NCBI GenBank assembly: GCA_017503065.1
Contig: JAFVTT010000043.1
Span: forward strand, 1 to 49,191
Source: Bacteroidaceae bacterium
GTDB taxonomy: Bacteria; Bacteroidota; Bacteroidia; Bacteroidales; Bacteroidaceae
Direction of reading: 5' to 3'
Length of the DNA: 49,191 nt
The notes under the pieces are model-generated. The model searched no databases. It worked only from the letters and a program-made list of their open reading frames with translations, and was not told the DNA's origin. Numbering within the stretch: position 1 is the stretch's first letter; the number at the start of each line of letters is the position of its first letter. Shown piece after piece: positions 17,910 to 26,484 of the stretch. A program made the translations under genes and the position numbers.

Positions 17910-20654
17910 ATGAAGCTTCAATTCAAACTTGAATACGTGACAACATGGGGACAGGATGTCCGTGTGGAGATAACAGTAAAACGTAGGCGTGGTGCAGATT
18001 TGACTCATGCACACCAACTGAACACCCAGGACGGTGTGAACTGGAGTGGGGAAGTGGTTCTTCACGAAAAGGACGCACAGTCTTTCAGCTATAATTATTT
18101 TATTGGAGCGGGAGATGAGGTTGTTCGCCGGGAATGGTGCGGTGTCCCGAGGACATTCCCATACGAGCAGGGCAAAACCTTCCTGCTTCAGGATTACTGG
18201 AAGGAGATCCCCATCCTCAGTCATCTGTACTCTTCTGCCTATAGTCATTGTGTGGCACGTTCCCTGGCTCAGGAACCCAATATAACGTATTACGACCGCA
18301 CGCTCTTGTTCCGTGTGCAGGCCCCCCAGTTGGTGAAAGGCCAGCAGTTGGCTTTGCTGGGTTCCCTGCCACAGTTGGGCGAGTGGATGCCCGAACGTGC
18401 CATGAGGATGAGCCGGGGCGGTACGCACGAGTGGTGTCTGGCCCTGAGCGCTACGGGACTTCAGTTCCCCTTTGAATATAAGTATGTGGTCATTGACGAG
18501 AATTCCGGCGACCTCATAGCGTGGGAAGGCGGCGAGAACCGTATCTCCCCAAGGGTGGAGAACTTTGCTCCGGAGGAATATGTCATGGAAGCATATACTC
18601 CCAATACCTCCAAAGACAATATGCTTTTGGCCCCGAATACCGTGCAGGTTATCTGGGACCGCCGCTTGCGCATTGCCGATGAGCACTGGAAGACGGCAGG
18701 AGTGGTGATACCAGTCTTCTCCCTGCGTAGCCAGCATAGTCAGGGTGTGGGCGACTTTGGCGACCTGCACATGCTTGTGGATTGGGCCAACAGGACCGGC
18801 ATGCGTGTCATCCAGTTGTTACCGATATATGACACCACCCAGACATCAACCTGGACGGACTGCTATCCGTACAATGCCATCAGTATCTATGCACTGCATC
18901 CAATGTACCTGGACCTCAGCCAACTGGCGGAGGTTTCGGACGAGGCATTTATGCAGGAGTATCATCGCGAGCGCGAGGAACTGAACGCTTTGGCCCAGGT
19001 CGATTACGAGCGTACCTTCCACATGAAGATGCGCTACCTGCACAGATTGTATGAACAGGACGGTGAAGCGGTGCTGGCTTCGCCTGCCTGCAAGGACTTT
19101 ATACGCCGGAACGAGGAATGGCTGATATCATATAGTGTGTTTTGCCATCGCAGGGACGAGGAGGGAACCAGTTACTTCCCTTCATGGCACATGCTTTCCG
19201 TCTACGACGAGAAGGAAGTACGTGCCTATGCAATGGAAAAGGTTAGGGAGACAGGTTTCTATATATATGTACAATACCTGCTTTCTGCACAATTGTCCGA
19301 TGTTACATCCTATGCACGCAACAACGGAGTCCTGCTCAAGGGAGATATCCCCATAGGCATATCACGTACAAGCGTGGAAGCCTGGACAGAACCGGAGTAC
19401 TTCAACATGCAGGGTTCGGCAGGTGCTCCGCCAGACGATTTCAGCGCGGACGGCCAGAACTGGGGTTTCCCCACATACAACTGGAAACGTATGCAGCAGG
19501 ACGGCAACCGTTGGTGGATACGTCGTTTCCGCAAGATGGCAGAGTACTTCGATGCATACCGCATAGACCATGTGCTGGGTTTCTTCCGTATCTGGGAGAT
19601 TCCCGTTTCGGCACGAAGCGGATTGCTTGGTCATTTCGAACCGTGTCTGCCACTGAGCATAGAGGAGATAGAGCAGGCAGGACTGGAGTGGCGCGAGAAG
19701 TTCTTTACCACACCTTATATTACGGACCGTTTCCTTCGCTCCCTGCTGAAGGACCAAGCCGATGTCGAGGAACTCCGTTCTGCCTTCCTTGAAGCCCAGG
19801 GACCTGACTGGTACAGCCTGCGAGAGGAGTTCAGCACAGAGCAACAGATATACGGGCACTTCGGCAACGTGGACGACAATCCGCATGCCCAGGCCATCAG
19901 GGATGCGTTGTGCAAGGTGGTGCAGAACGTGCTCTTCCTGCCCTTGGAGGGTGGTTTCGTGCCCCGCATTTCTGCACAGAAGACGTATGTATACGAATCA
20001 CTGTCCGCATCGGAGCGTGAGGCGTTCAACCGCATTTACGAGGACTTCTACTATTACAGGCACAATGATTTCTGGGGGGCAGAGGCAATGAAGAAACTCC
20101 CTGCCCTAGTGGAGGCAACCCAGATGCTCTGTTGTGCCGAGGATCTGGGAATGGTACCTGCTTGCGTTGCCCCTGTGATGAGCCAGCTGAGGATTCTCTC
20201 TCTGGAGATACAGGCTATGCCAAAGGACTTCGGTGTACGCTTCGGACGTTTGGAGAACAATCCGTACATGTCGGTAGTTACAATCTTTACCCACGACATG
20301 CCCACCCTGCGCCTATGGTGGCAGGAGGATGAAGAACGCCGTCAGCAATACTTCAATGAAATGTTGCAGAAGGACGGGCGTGCACCGGAGGTTATGCCCG
20401 GCTGGTTGTGCGAGGAGGTAGTGGCGCGTCATTTGTTCTCTCCCTCCATGTTGTGCCTGATTTCCTTGCAGGACTGGCTTTCTATGGACGAAGGACTGCG
20501 TTCCGACAATATAGAGCAGGAGCGCATCAATGTTCCGGCCAATCCTAATCACTATTGGCGTTACCGCATGCACCTGACCATAGAGCAACTGATGCAGGCT
20601 GATGCCTTTAATGAAAAGGTAAGGATGATGATAGAGCGTAGTGGTCGTGCCTAA
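17910..20654 (+). CDS. malQ: 4-alpha-glucanotransferase (GH77) with two N-terminal CBM20 domains
   Basis: Cytoplasmic amylomaltase of 914 residues that transfers alpha-1,4-glucan segments between maltodextrins. ATG at 17910 is preferred over an upstream TTG because the first CBM20 strand starts there (MKLQFKLEYVTTWGQDVRVE). CBM20 copy 1 spans about 1-105 and copy 2 about 132-235 (LALLGSLPQLGEWMPERAMRM). The GH77 barrel follows from about 265. Expected catalytic residues are present: Asp553 in AYRIDHVLGFFR, Glu744 in CCAEDLGMVP and Asp796 in FTHDMPTLRLWW. This architecture is that of the plant cytosolic enzyme DPE2 and its Bacteroidetes relatives, much longer than E. coli MalQ. It probably serves glycogen or maltodextrin metabolism. 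It has its own promoter and no signal peptide. Confidence 0.95.
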   Translation: MKLQFKLEYVTTWGQDVRVEITVKRRRGADLTHAHQLNTQDGVNWSGEVVLHEKDAQSFSYNYFIGAGDEVVRREWCGVPRTFPYEQGKTFLLQDYWKEIPILSHLYSSAYSHCVARSLAQEPNITYYDRTLLFRVQAPQLVKGQQLALLGSLPQLGEWMPERAMRMSRGGTHEWCLALSATGLQFPFEYKYVVIDENSGDLIAWEGGENRISPRVENFAPEEYVMEAYTPNTSKDNMLLAPNTVQVIWDRRLRIADEHWKTAGVVIPVFSLRSQHSQGVGDFGDLHMLVDWANRTGMRVIQLLPIYDTTQTSTWTDCYPYNAISIYALHPMYLDLSQLAEVSDEAFMQEYHREREELNALAQVDYERTFHMKMRYLHRLYEQDGEAVLASPACKDFIRRNEEWLISYSVFCHRRDEEGTSYFPSWHMLSVYDEKEVRAYAMEKVRETGFYIYVQYLLSAQLSDVTSYARNNGVLLKGDIPIGISRTSVEAWTEPEYFNMQGSAGAPPDDFSADGQNWGFPTYNWKRMQQDGNRWWIRRFRKMAEYFDAYRIDHVLGFFRIWEIPVSARSGLLGHFEPCLPLSIEEIEQAGLEWREKFFTTPYITDRFLRSLLKDQADVEELRSAFLEAQGPDWYSLREEFSTEQQIYGHFGNVDDNPHAQAIRDALCKVVQNVLFLPLEGGFVPRISAQKTYVYESLSASEREAFNRIYEDFYYYRHNDFWGAEAMKKLPALVEATQMLCCAEDLGMVPACVAPVMSQLRILSLEIQAMPKDFGVRFGRLENNPYMSVVTIFTHDMPTLRLWWQEDEERRQQYFNEMLQKDGRAPEVMPGWLCEEVVARHLFSPSMLCLISLQDWLSMDEGLRSDNIEQERINVPANPNHYWRYRMHLTIEQLMQADAFNEKVRMMIERSGRA

Positions 20655-20743
20655 TTATGTATATTCTCTGGATGTATTCCAGTTTATATCCCGACAGGAA
20701 TTGTATATGTAGTTTTTATATAAAATTATAGATAATGATAGAA

Positions 20744-22474
20744 ATGAAAAAACTTTATTTAATTCTTCTGAGTGTCTTTTCAATGCTTGCTCCGGTGTGT
20801 GCCAAGCAGTTTGTAAACCTTACTCCCCTGCCAAAGCAGATGACCGTTGGGGAGGGCCAGTTCCGTTTCTCCAAATCATATACTGTGGGAGCAGCCCTGT
20901 TGCCCGACAGCCTGCAGGCCGAGGCCGTTAGATTTATGGATGTAATCCAGGAGACTACTGGCTGCAAAGGTAAACTTTCAAAGAGCAAGAAGGCCGACAT
21001 CTGCATGACCGTGGACAAGAGCATCGCCTACGAGGGCTACCGTCTGAGCGTTACAAAGAAGAACGTAAACATAAGCGCCAGCAGCGCACGTGGCTTCTTC
21101 TATGCTTTCCAGACCCTGAAGAAGATTATGCCTGCCAATGTGATGGCAGAACTGAGTGTGGTGGATGCACAGAAGGTGCTGCCTTGGTTCAAGACCACCA
21201 AACGCCCCGAAATCCCCTGTGTGGAGATAGACGACGAGCCTCGTTTCTGGTACCGTGGCTTCATGCTGGATTGTGGTCGCCACTTCTTCACCGTGGACGA
21301 GATAAAGCATATTCTGGACGGTTTGGCAATATACAAGTTCAACTACTTCCACTGGCATCTGACCGAAGACCAGGGCTGGCGCTTCGAGGTGAAGAAGTAT
21401 CCCCGCCTGACCACCGTTGGTTCCGTGGCTCCCGATTGCCGTATGACTGACATGAAGAAGGGCCACTATTGGTTGGGCAAGCCCTACGGTCCCTACTTCT
21501 ACACCCAGGAGCAGTGCCGCGAGATAGTGGAGTATGCACGCAACCTGCACATAGAGGTGATTCCCGAGATAGACATGCCCGGTCACATCATGGCAGCCCT
21601 GGCGGCTTATCCCGAGTTCAGTTGCAATCCCGAGGGTGAGCATAAGGTGCAGACCTTCCAGGGTGGCGTGTGGAGCGACGTGCTCAACGTGGGCGACCCC
21701 AAGGCCGTTCAGTTTGCACGCGACGTGCTCACTGAGGTGATGGATGTGTTCCCCGGACAGTATGTGCACATCGGTGGCGACGAATGCCCCACCAGTGCAT
21801 GGGAAACCAATGCCATGTGTCAGGAGCATCTGGCCAATCTGGTTAAGGAGGGCAAGGTTAAGGACCTCGGACAGGACAGCAAGCACCGCTTCCGCCCCCT
21901 GCAGAGTTATTTCATCACACAGATGTATGACCATATCAAGGCTCGCGGACGCAAGATGATCCTTTGGAACGAGAGCGTGACCGCCGCCGGTGCCGATTTG
22001 GACCTGATAAAGAGCACAGGTGCTACCATCTTCTGCTGGAACCCCTGCCAGCAGGGCGCTGCCATTGCGGCTTCGCTTGGCTTGGATGCCGTCATCTCTG
22101 AATGGGGCCCCGGTTGCTACTACATCAACCGCAAGCAGCACGACGGAGAGGGCGAACCCGTGGCTGCCGGCAATGGTGGCAAGAACGACCAGTTGCCTGC
22201 CGTTTATGCCTACAAGCCCGTGCCCGACAAGGTGAGCAATCCCGAATGGAAAAAGCATTATGTGGGCGTGCAGGCCACATTCTGGACGGAGCATGTTTCC
22301 GACATCAAATACTGCGACTATCTTGCCTTCCCCCGTCTGCTGGCAGTTGCCGAGGCAGCATGGAGCCCCGAGGAGAAGAAGAATTTTGAAGACTTCCGCA
22401 CACGTTTCACTGCTGATACCGTGTTGTTTGACCTGACAGGTCGTCTGTACGGCAAGCACTTCATCGCAAAGTGA
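20744..22474 (+). CDS. GH20 beta-N-acetylhexosaminidase with GH20b domain
   Basis: Exported hexosaminidase of 576 residues. I chose ATG 20744 over ATG 20735 because it gives a basic N-terminus (MKKLYLILLSVFSMLAPVCA); the other start would put a Glu in it. No lipobox precedes the cleavage region, so the enzyme is probably periplasmic. Residues about 25-150 form the GH20b domain (NLTPLPKQMTVGEGQF, YRLSVTKKNVNISA, GFFYAFQTL). The catalytic barrel follows (FMLDCGRHFF, YFHWHLTEDQGWRFEVKKYP, VIPEIDMPGH). The catalytic pair is Asp346-Glu347 in HIGGDECP. It works with the fucosidase and the other GH20 on N-acetylhexosamine-containing glycans. mnmA starts 20 bases after it and is probably read through from this gene. 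Confidence 0.94.
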   Translation: MKKLYLILLSVFSMLAPVCAKQFVNLTPLPKQMTVGEGQFRFSKSYTVGAALLPDSLQAEAVRFMDVIQETTGCKGKLSKSKKADICMTVDKSIAYEGYRLSVTKKNVNISASSARGFFYAFQTLKKIMPANVMAELSVVDAQKVLPWFKTTKRPEIPCVEIDDEPRFWYRGFMLDCGRHFFTVDEIKHILDGLAIYKFNYFHWHLTEDQGWRFEVKKYPRLTTVGSVAPDCRMTDMKKGHYWLGKPYGPYFYTQEQCREIVEYARNLHIEVIPEIDMPGHIMAALAAYPEFSCNPEGEHKVQTFQGGVWSDVLNVGDPKAVQFARDVLTEVMDVFPGQYVHIGGDECPTSAWETNAMCQEHLANLVKEGKVKDLGQDSKHRFRPLQSYFITQMYDHIKARGRKMILWNESVTAAGADLDLIKSTGATIFCWNPCQQGAAIAASLGLDAVISEWGPGCYYINRKQHDGEGEPVAAGNGGKNDQLPAVYAYKPVPDKVSNPEWKKHYVGVQATFWTEHVSDIKYCDYLAFPRLLAVAEAAWSPEEKKNFEDFRTRFTADTVLFDLTGRLYGKHFIAK

Positions 22475-22494
22475 GACGAACGTAAAATAGAAAA

Positions 22495-23574
22495 GTGAAT
22501 ACTGAGAACCCAAAGATAGCAGTTCTGATTAGCGGCGGCGTGGATAGCGCCGTCGTTACTCATTTGCTGGTGGAGCAGGGATACAAGCCCGACCTGTATT
22601 ATATTAAAATAGGTATGGAGGGCGAGGATTCCTCGTGCACAGCGGAGGAGGATATAGAACTCAGTATGGCCACGGCGCGCAAGTACAATCTGAAACTGGA
22701 GGTCATAGACCTGCAGAAGGAGTATTGGGAGCGCGTGGTTGGCTATGCCATAGAGAGGGTAAAGATGGGCCTTACCCCCAACCCCGATGTGATGTGCAAC
22801 CGCCTCATCAAGTTCGGTGCCTTCGAGGAGAAGGTGGGTCACAAGTACGACAAGATAGCAACGGGCCACTATGGACGTATCATAGAAAAGGACGGCAAGT
22901 ACTGGTTGGGTGTTGCCAAAGACCCCGTGAAGGACCAGACGGACTTCCTGGCACAACTGTCTGGAGTGGAGATAAGCCGCCTCATCCTCCCCCTGGGCGA
23001 CCTGATGAAGGAGGATGTCCGCCGGATAGCCGCCGAGGCCCGTCTGCCGCAGGCCAAGCGCAAGGACAGCCAGGGCATCTGTTTCCTGGGCAAGATAAAC
23101 TATAACGACTTCCTGCGCAAGTTCCTTGGCGAACAGGAAGGTAAGGTGATAGACATAGAGACAAATCGCATAGTGGGTACGCACAAGGGCTTCTGGTTCC
23201 ATACCATAGGCCAGCGCAAGGGTCTTGGCCTGAGCGGAGGACCGTGGTTCGTGGTCAAGAAGAACGTCAGGAAGAACGTTGTCTTCGTGGCTCACGGATG
23301 GGACACCCAGTTGCAGTACGGCCATGTCTTCCGCCTGGCAGACTTCCATGCCATAACAGAGCCCCTGCCAATCAGTGAGGGTGACTCTCCCATGGAAATC
23401 TCCTTCAAGGTGCGCCACGTTGACCACTTTATGGATGGAACGATAGAGCGCGATGGCGAAGGCTACATCGTCCGCTCGCCCCAGCCCATCCAGGGCATAG
23501 CCCCCGGTCAGTTCGGGTGTATCTACGACCGCGAGAAGACAATATGCTGGGGTAGCGGAGAGATAAGCGTATAG
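22495..23574 (+). CDS. mnmA: tRNA-specific 2-thiouridylase MnmA
   Basis: Cytoplasmic enzyme of 359 residues that puts sulfur on the wobble uridine (s2U34) of tRNAs for Lys, Glu and Gln, using ATP and a persulfide relay. The start is GTG; no ATG lies between the upstream stop and the PP-loop. The PP-loop SGGVDSAV is at 13-20, and TGHYGR is at 123-128. The two catalytic cysteines are Cys101 in [10 protein letters not shown] and Cys196 in DSQGICFLG. The C-terminal beta domain ends at about 359 with CWGSGEI. Length is normal. It follows the GH20 gene closely, probably without a shared function. Bacteroidales often carry more than one MnmA paralogue, and I cannot tell which this is. Confidence 0.95.
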   Translation: MNTENPKIAVLISGGVDSAVVTHLLVEQGYKPDLYYIKIGMEGEDSSCTAEEDIELSMATARKYNLKLEVIDLQKEYWERVVGYAIERVKMGLTPNPDVMCNRLIKFGAFEEKVGHKYDKIATGHYGRIIEKDGKYWLGVAKDPVKDQTDFLAQLSGVEISRLILPLGDLMKEDVRRIAAEARLPQAKRKDSQGICFLGKINYNDFLRKFLGEQEGKVIDIETNRIVGTHKGFWFHTIGQRKGLGLSGGPWFVVKKNVRKNVVFVAHGWDTQLQYGHVFRLADFHAITEPLPISEGDSPMEISFKVRHVDHFMDGTIERDGEGYIVRSPQPIQGIAPGQFGCIYDREKTICWGSGEISV

Positions 23575-23589
23575 GGGAACGGAAAGGTG

Positions 23590-23610
23590 AAAGGTGAAAA
23601 CGGAAAACTG
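23590..23610 (+). repeat. Dispersed short repeat, copy 2
   Basis: The 21-base core of the repeat at 13304-13327 recurs here, between mnmA and the fusion gene, 20 bases before the start codon at 23630. An in-frame GTG at 23594 lies inside the repeat and is not a credible start. Confidence 0.7.
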
Positions 23611-23629
23611 TTTTCAGATAAATAAAAAC

Positions 23630-25450
23630 ATGCAAGCAATAATCTTAGCCGCCGGAATGGGCAAGCGCCTGGGCGAGTTTACAAAAGAGAATACCAAGTG
23701 TATGGTGCAGGTGAACGGCACCAGACTCATAGATCGTGTGCTTGGGCAGTTGTCCGCACTGAACCTCAACCGCGTGGTCATCGTGGTGGGTTATGAAGGA
23801 CAGAAACTGATGGACTACCTCGGCAACAGTTACAACGGCATGCCCATAGAGTATGTCAACAACCCCATATACGACAAGACCAACAACATCTACTCCCTTG
23901 CCCTGGCCAAGGAGCAGATGCAGGAGGATGATACCCTGCTCATAGAGAGCGACCTCATCTTCGACGACAAACTCTTCTCCCTTATCCTGGAGAATCCGTA
24001 TCCCAACCTTGCCCTCGTGGCAAAGTACGAGACATGGATGGACGGCACCATGGTATGCATAGACGACGAGAACAACATCGTGAACTTCGTCCCCAAGGCT
24101 GCCTTTCGATACGAGGAGGTGGACAAGTACTACAAGACCATCAACATATACAAGTTTTCCAGAGAGTTCAGCAAGACGAAGTATGTCCCCTTCCTGGAGG
24201 CCTACTCCAAGGCCGTGGGCAACAACGAGTACTACGAGAATGTCCTGCGCATCATCACCTTCCTGAACAGCAAGGACCTGAAGGCCCTGCCCATTACCGA
24301 CGAGAAGTGGTACGAGATAGACGACAAGCAGGACCTGGACATTGCCGAGGCTCTCTTTGCCGAGGAACAGGATATCATGCGCAAGTACTACGGCCGTTTC
24401 GGCGGTTACTGGCGCTTCCCCAAGATGCTTGACTTCTGCTATCTGGTGAACCCTTATTTCCGTGCCTCCAAGATAATAGACGAGATGCAGGCCAACTTCC
24501 GCACGCTCATTGCCGAATACCCGTCTGGCATGAAGGTGAACACCCTGCTGGCAAGCAAGTGCTGGGGTGTGAAGGAGGACTATATAGTTCCGGGCAATGG
24601 TGCCGCCGAACTGATTAAGGCATTGATGGAAATTCTGCCCGGCACGTTGGGCATCACCCGCCCCACGTTCGAGGAATATCCTAACCGTCGCGAGGCAGAC
24701 ACGCTCGTCACCTTCGTTCCCCAGAACAACGAGTTCCGCTATTCGGCACAGGATCTCATGGACTTCTTCGGCAAGAATCCTGCCGACAATATCCTGCTCA
24801 TCAACCCCGACAATCCCTCCGGCAACTTCATCCCCGTGGAGGACATCTGCATGCTGGCCGACTGGTGCGAGAAGCGTGGAGTAAGGCTCATTGTGGACGA
24901 GAGTTTCGTGGATTTCAGCGAGGGATGGGAGCAGAACAGCCTCCTGTCCGACAAAATACTGGAATGTTATCCGCACATGCTGGTAATGAAGTCCATCAGC
25001 AAGAGTTATGGTGTGCCTGGCATACGCTTGGGCATCCTCTGCTCTGCCGATGTGGAAATCATCTCGAAGATAAAGAAGATGGTAAGCATCTGGAACCTCA
25101 ACTCCTTCTGCGAGTTCTTCATGCAGATATACACCAAGTACGAGAAGGACTACAAGCGTGCTTGCGACAAGTTCATCGAGGAACGAAACGACTTCGAGGC
25201 CAAACTGCGTACAATTCCCTTCCTGCGTGTCATTCCCTCTCAGGCCAACTACTTCCTTGTGGAGGTTCTGCCTCCATTCACGGCCAAGACCCTTGTCCTG
25301 CGCATGCTCAAGGAGCACAACATCCTCATGCGCGACTGCTCTGGCAAGGGCGGTTTTGATGGCAAGCAGTACATGCGCATCGCCGTGCGTGACCACGAAG
25401 ACAACACTAAACTGATTTATGCACTTCGCAAGATAGAAGAGGGAAATTGA
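23630..25450 (+). CDS. Fused sugar-nucleotidyltransferase-like cytidylyltransferase and PLP-dependent aminotransferase/decarboxylase
   Basis: Cytoplasmic two-domain enzyme of 606 residues. Residues 1-245 form a nucleotidyltransferase with LAAGMGKRLGEFTKENTKCM (7-26) and DKTNNIYSL (82-90), the pattern of LicC-type phosphocholine and related CTP:phospho-amino-alcohol cytidylyltransferases. Residues about 270-606 form a fold-type I PLP enzyme of the HisC/CobD group: NPDNPSGN (392-399), Asp423 in VDESFVDF, and the PLP lysine Lys458 in KSISKSYGVPGIRLG. CobD relatives decarboxylate threonine phosphate, and at least one acts on serine phosphate. The fusion could therefore both make and CTP-activate an amino-alcohol phosphate; this is inference. 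A phosphonate role (aminoethylphosphonate transaminase plus cytidylyltransferase) is the main alternative, but no pepM or ppd is in the window. The stop overlaps the next start by one base. Confidence 0.85.
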   Translation: MQAIILAAGMGKRLGEFTKENTKCMVQVNGTRLIDRVLGQLSALNLNRVVIVVGYEGQKLMDYLGNSYNGMPIEYVNNPIYDKTNNIYSLALAKEQMQEDDTLLIESDLIFDDKLFSLILENPYPNLALVAKYETWMDGTMVCIDDENNIVNFVPKAAFRYEEVDKYYKTINIYKFSREFSKTKYVPFLEAYSKAVGNNEYYENVLRIITFLNSKDLKALPITDEKWYEIDDKQDLDIAEALFAEEQDIMRKYYGRFGGYWRFPKMLDFCYLVNPYFRASKIIDEMQANFRTLIAEYPSGMKVNTLLASKCWGVKEDYIVPGNGAAELIKALMEILPGTLGITRPTFEEYPNRREADTLVTFVPQNNEFRYSAQDLMDFFGKNPADNILLINPDNPSGNFIPVEDICMLADWCEKRGVRLIVDESFVDFSEGWEQNSLLSDKILECYPHMLVMKSISKSYGVPGIRLGILCSADVEIISKIKKMVSIWNLNSFCEFFMQIYTKYEKDYKRACDKFIEERNDFEAKLRTIPFLRVIPSQANYFLVEVLPPFTAKTLVLRMLKEHNILMRDCSGKGGFDGKQYMRIAVRDHEDNTKLIYALRKIEEGN

Positions 25451-26484
25451 TGAAAGAAACGATATGCATCTGTGGCGGAGGTTCGTTGGGTCATGTCGTG
25501 GCAGGTTATCTGGCGACAAAGGAGCATGTTAATGTCAATGTCCTGACGCAAAGACCGTCATGCTGGAACTCGGTATTGCACATTACTACACCAGAGGGTG
25601 ATGTCCTTGACGGACATCTGCATCTTGTCACTGACAATCCTGCTCTTGCCCTGAAGGATTGTTCCATAGTCCTTTTGTGCCTGCCTGGGTTTGCCATCAA
25701 AGAGCAACTGCACAGGATAAGCCCCTATGTCAACGAACATACATACGTAGGTTCGGTATTTTCCTCTACGGGATTCTTTTTTCATGCTCTGGAGATTTTG
25801 GACGGGAATGTCCCGCTTTGGGGTTTCCAGCGTGTACCTTTCATAGCACGTACAACCCGATATGGCGAGAGTGCCAACCTGCTGGGTTACAAGAACGCCC
25901 ATAACATTGCCGTAGAGCGAAGCAATGACAAGGAGGCATTTAGAGTAAAGATAGAAACGCTCTTCAATGCGCCTGTACGTCTGTTAGGCAACTATTACGA
26001 GGCCAGCCTGACGAATAGCAACCCCTTGCTCCACACGTCTCGCCTTTATACCATGTTCGGTGGGGAAAACGAAGGTAGGGTGTTCCCGAGGATGATACTT
26101 TTCTATGAAGAATGGACAAGAGAGGCGGCCCAACTGCTCATAGCCATGGACGAGGAGTTCTTCCGCCTGTTGGACGTGTTGCCTGTAAGCAAGGGCTATC
26201 TCCCGAGAATTTTGGACTACTACGAAAGTCATGATGCAGACTCATTGGCTCGTAAACTGTCCTCCATTCAAGGTTTCAAGGGCATCACCTCTCCCATGGT
26301 GCAGACTGAAGAGGGTTGGGTTCCGGATTTTAGAAGCCGCTACTTTACAGAAGACTTTCCCTATGGCCTGCACTATATCTGGAAACTGGCACATGAAAAG
26401 AGTATTCTTGTGCCTAATATAGATAAGGTATATGAGTGGGGGATGGGTAAGGCCCTCAGCCTCTGCCGAACAGATATTTCCTGA
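25450..26484 (+). CDS. Octopine/nopaline dehydrogenase family protein
   Basis: Predicted cytoplasmic NAD(P)-dependent opine-type dehydrogenase of 344 residues. This family joins an amine to a 2-oxo acid by reductive condensation. The Rossmann motif CGGGSLGHVVAGYLA lies at residues 8-22. The octopine-dehydrogenase domain is shown by NPLLHTSRLY (191-200), whose His195 is the expected catalytic residue, and by SRYFTEDFPYGL near residue 300. The ATG shares one base with the stop of the fusion gene (TGATG), which implies translational coupling and a shared pathway. The actual amine substrate is unknown; the neighbour suggests an amino-alcohol phosphate. Its last 29 bases overlap the 3' end of the acyltransferase gene on the other strand. 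Confidence 0.85.
   Translation: MKETICICGGGSLGHVVAGYLATKEHVNVNVLTQRPSCWNSVLHITTPEGDVLDGHLHLVTDNPALALKDCSIVLLCLPGFAIKEQLHRISPYVNEHTYVGSVFSSTGFFFHALEILDGNVPLWGFQRVPFIARTTRYGESANLLGYKNAHNIAVERSNDKEAFRVKIETLFNAPVRLLGNYYEASLTNSNPLLHTSRLYTMFGGENEGRVFPRMILFYEEWTREAAQLLIAMDEEFFRLLDVLPVSKGYLPRILDYYESHDADSLARKLSSIQGFKGITSPMVQTEEGWVPDFRSRYFTEDFPYGLHYIWKLAHEKSILVPNIDKVYEWGMGKALSLCRTDIS

Noticed and set aside
20978..22513. Long minus-strand open frame (511 codons) opposite the GH20 gene
   Set aside because: Same kind of antisense shadow; the plus-strand gene has full GH20 motifs. The frames at 15970-17133, 23645-25519 and 34627-36534 were rejected for the same reason.
23594..23629. GTG start for the fusion enzyme
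   Set aside because: It lies in a dispersed repeat shared with another gap, and the nucleotidyltransferase fold begins at the ATG at 23630.
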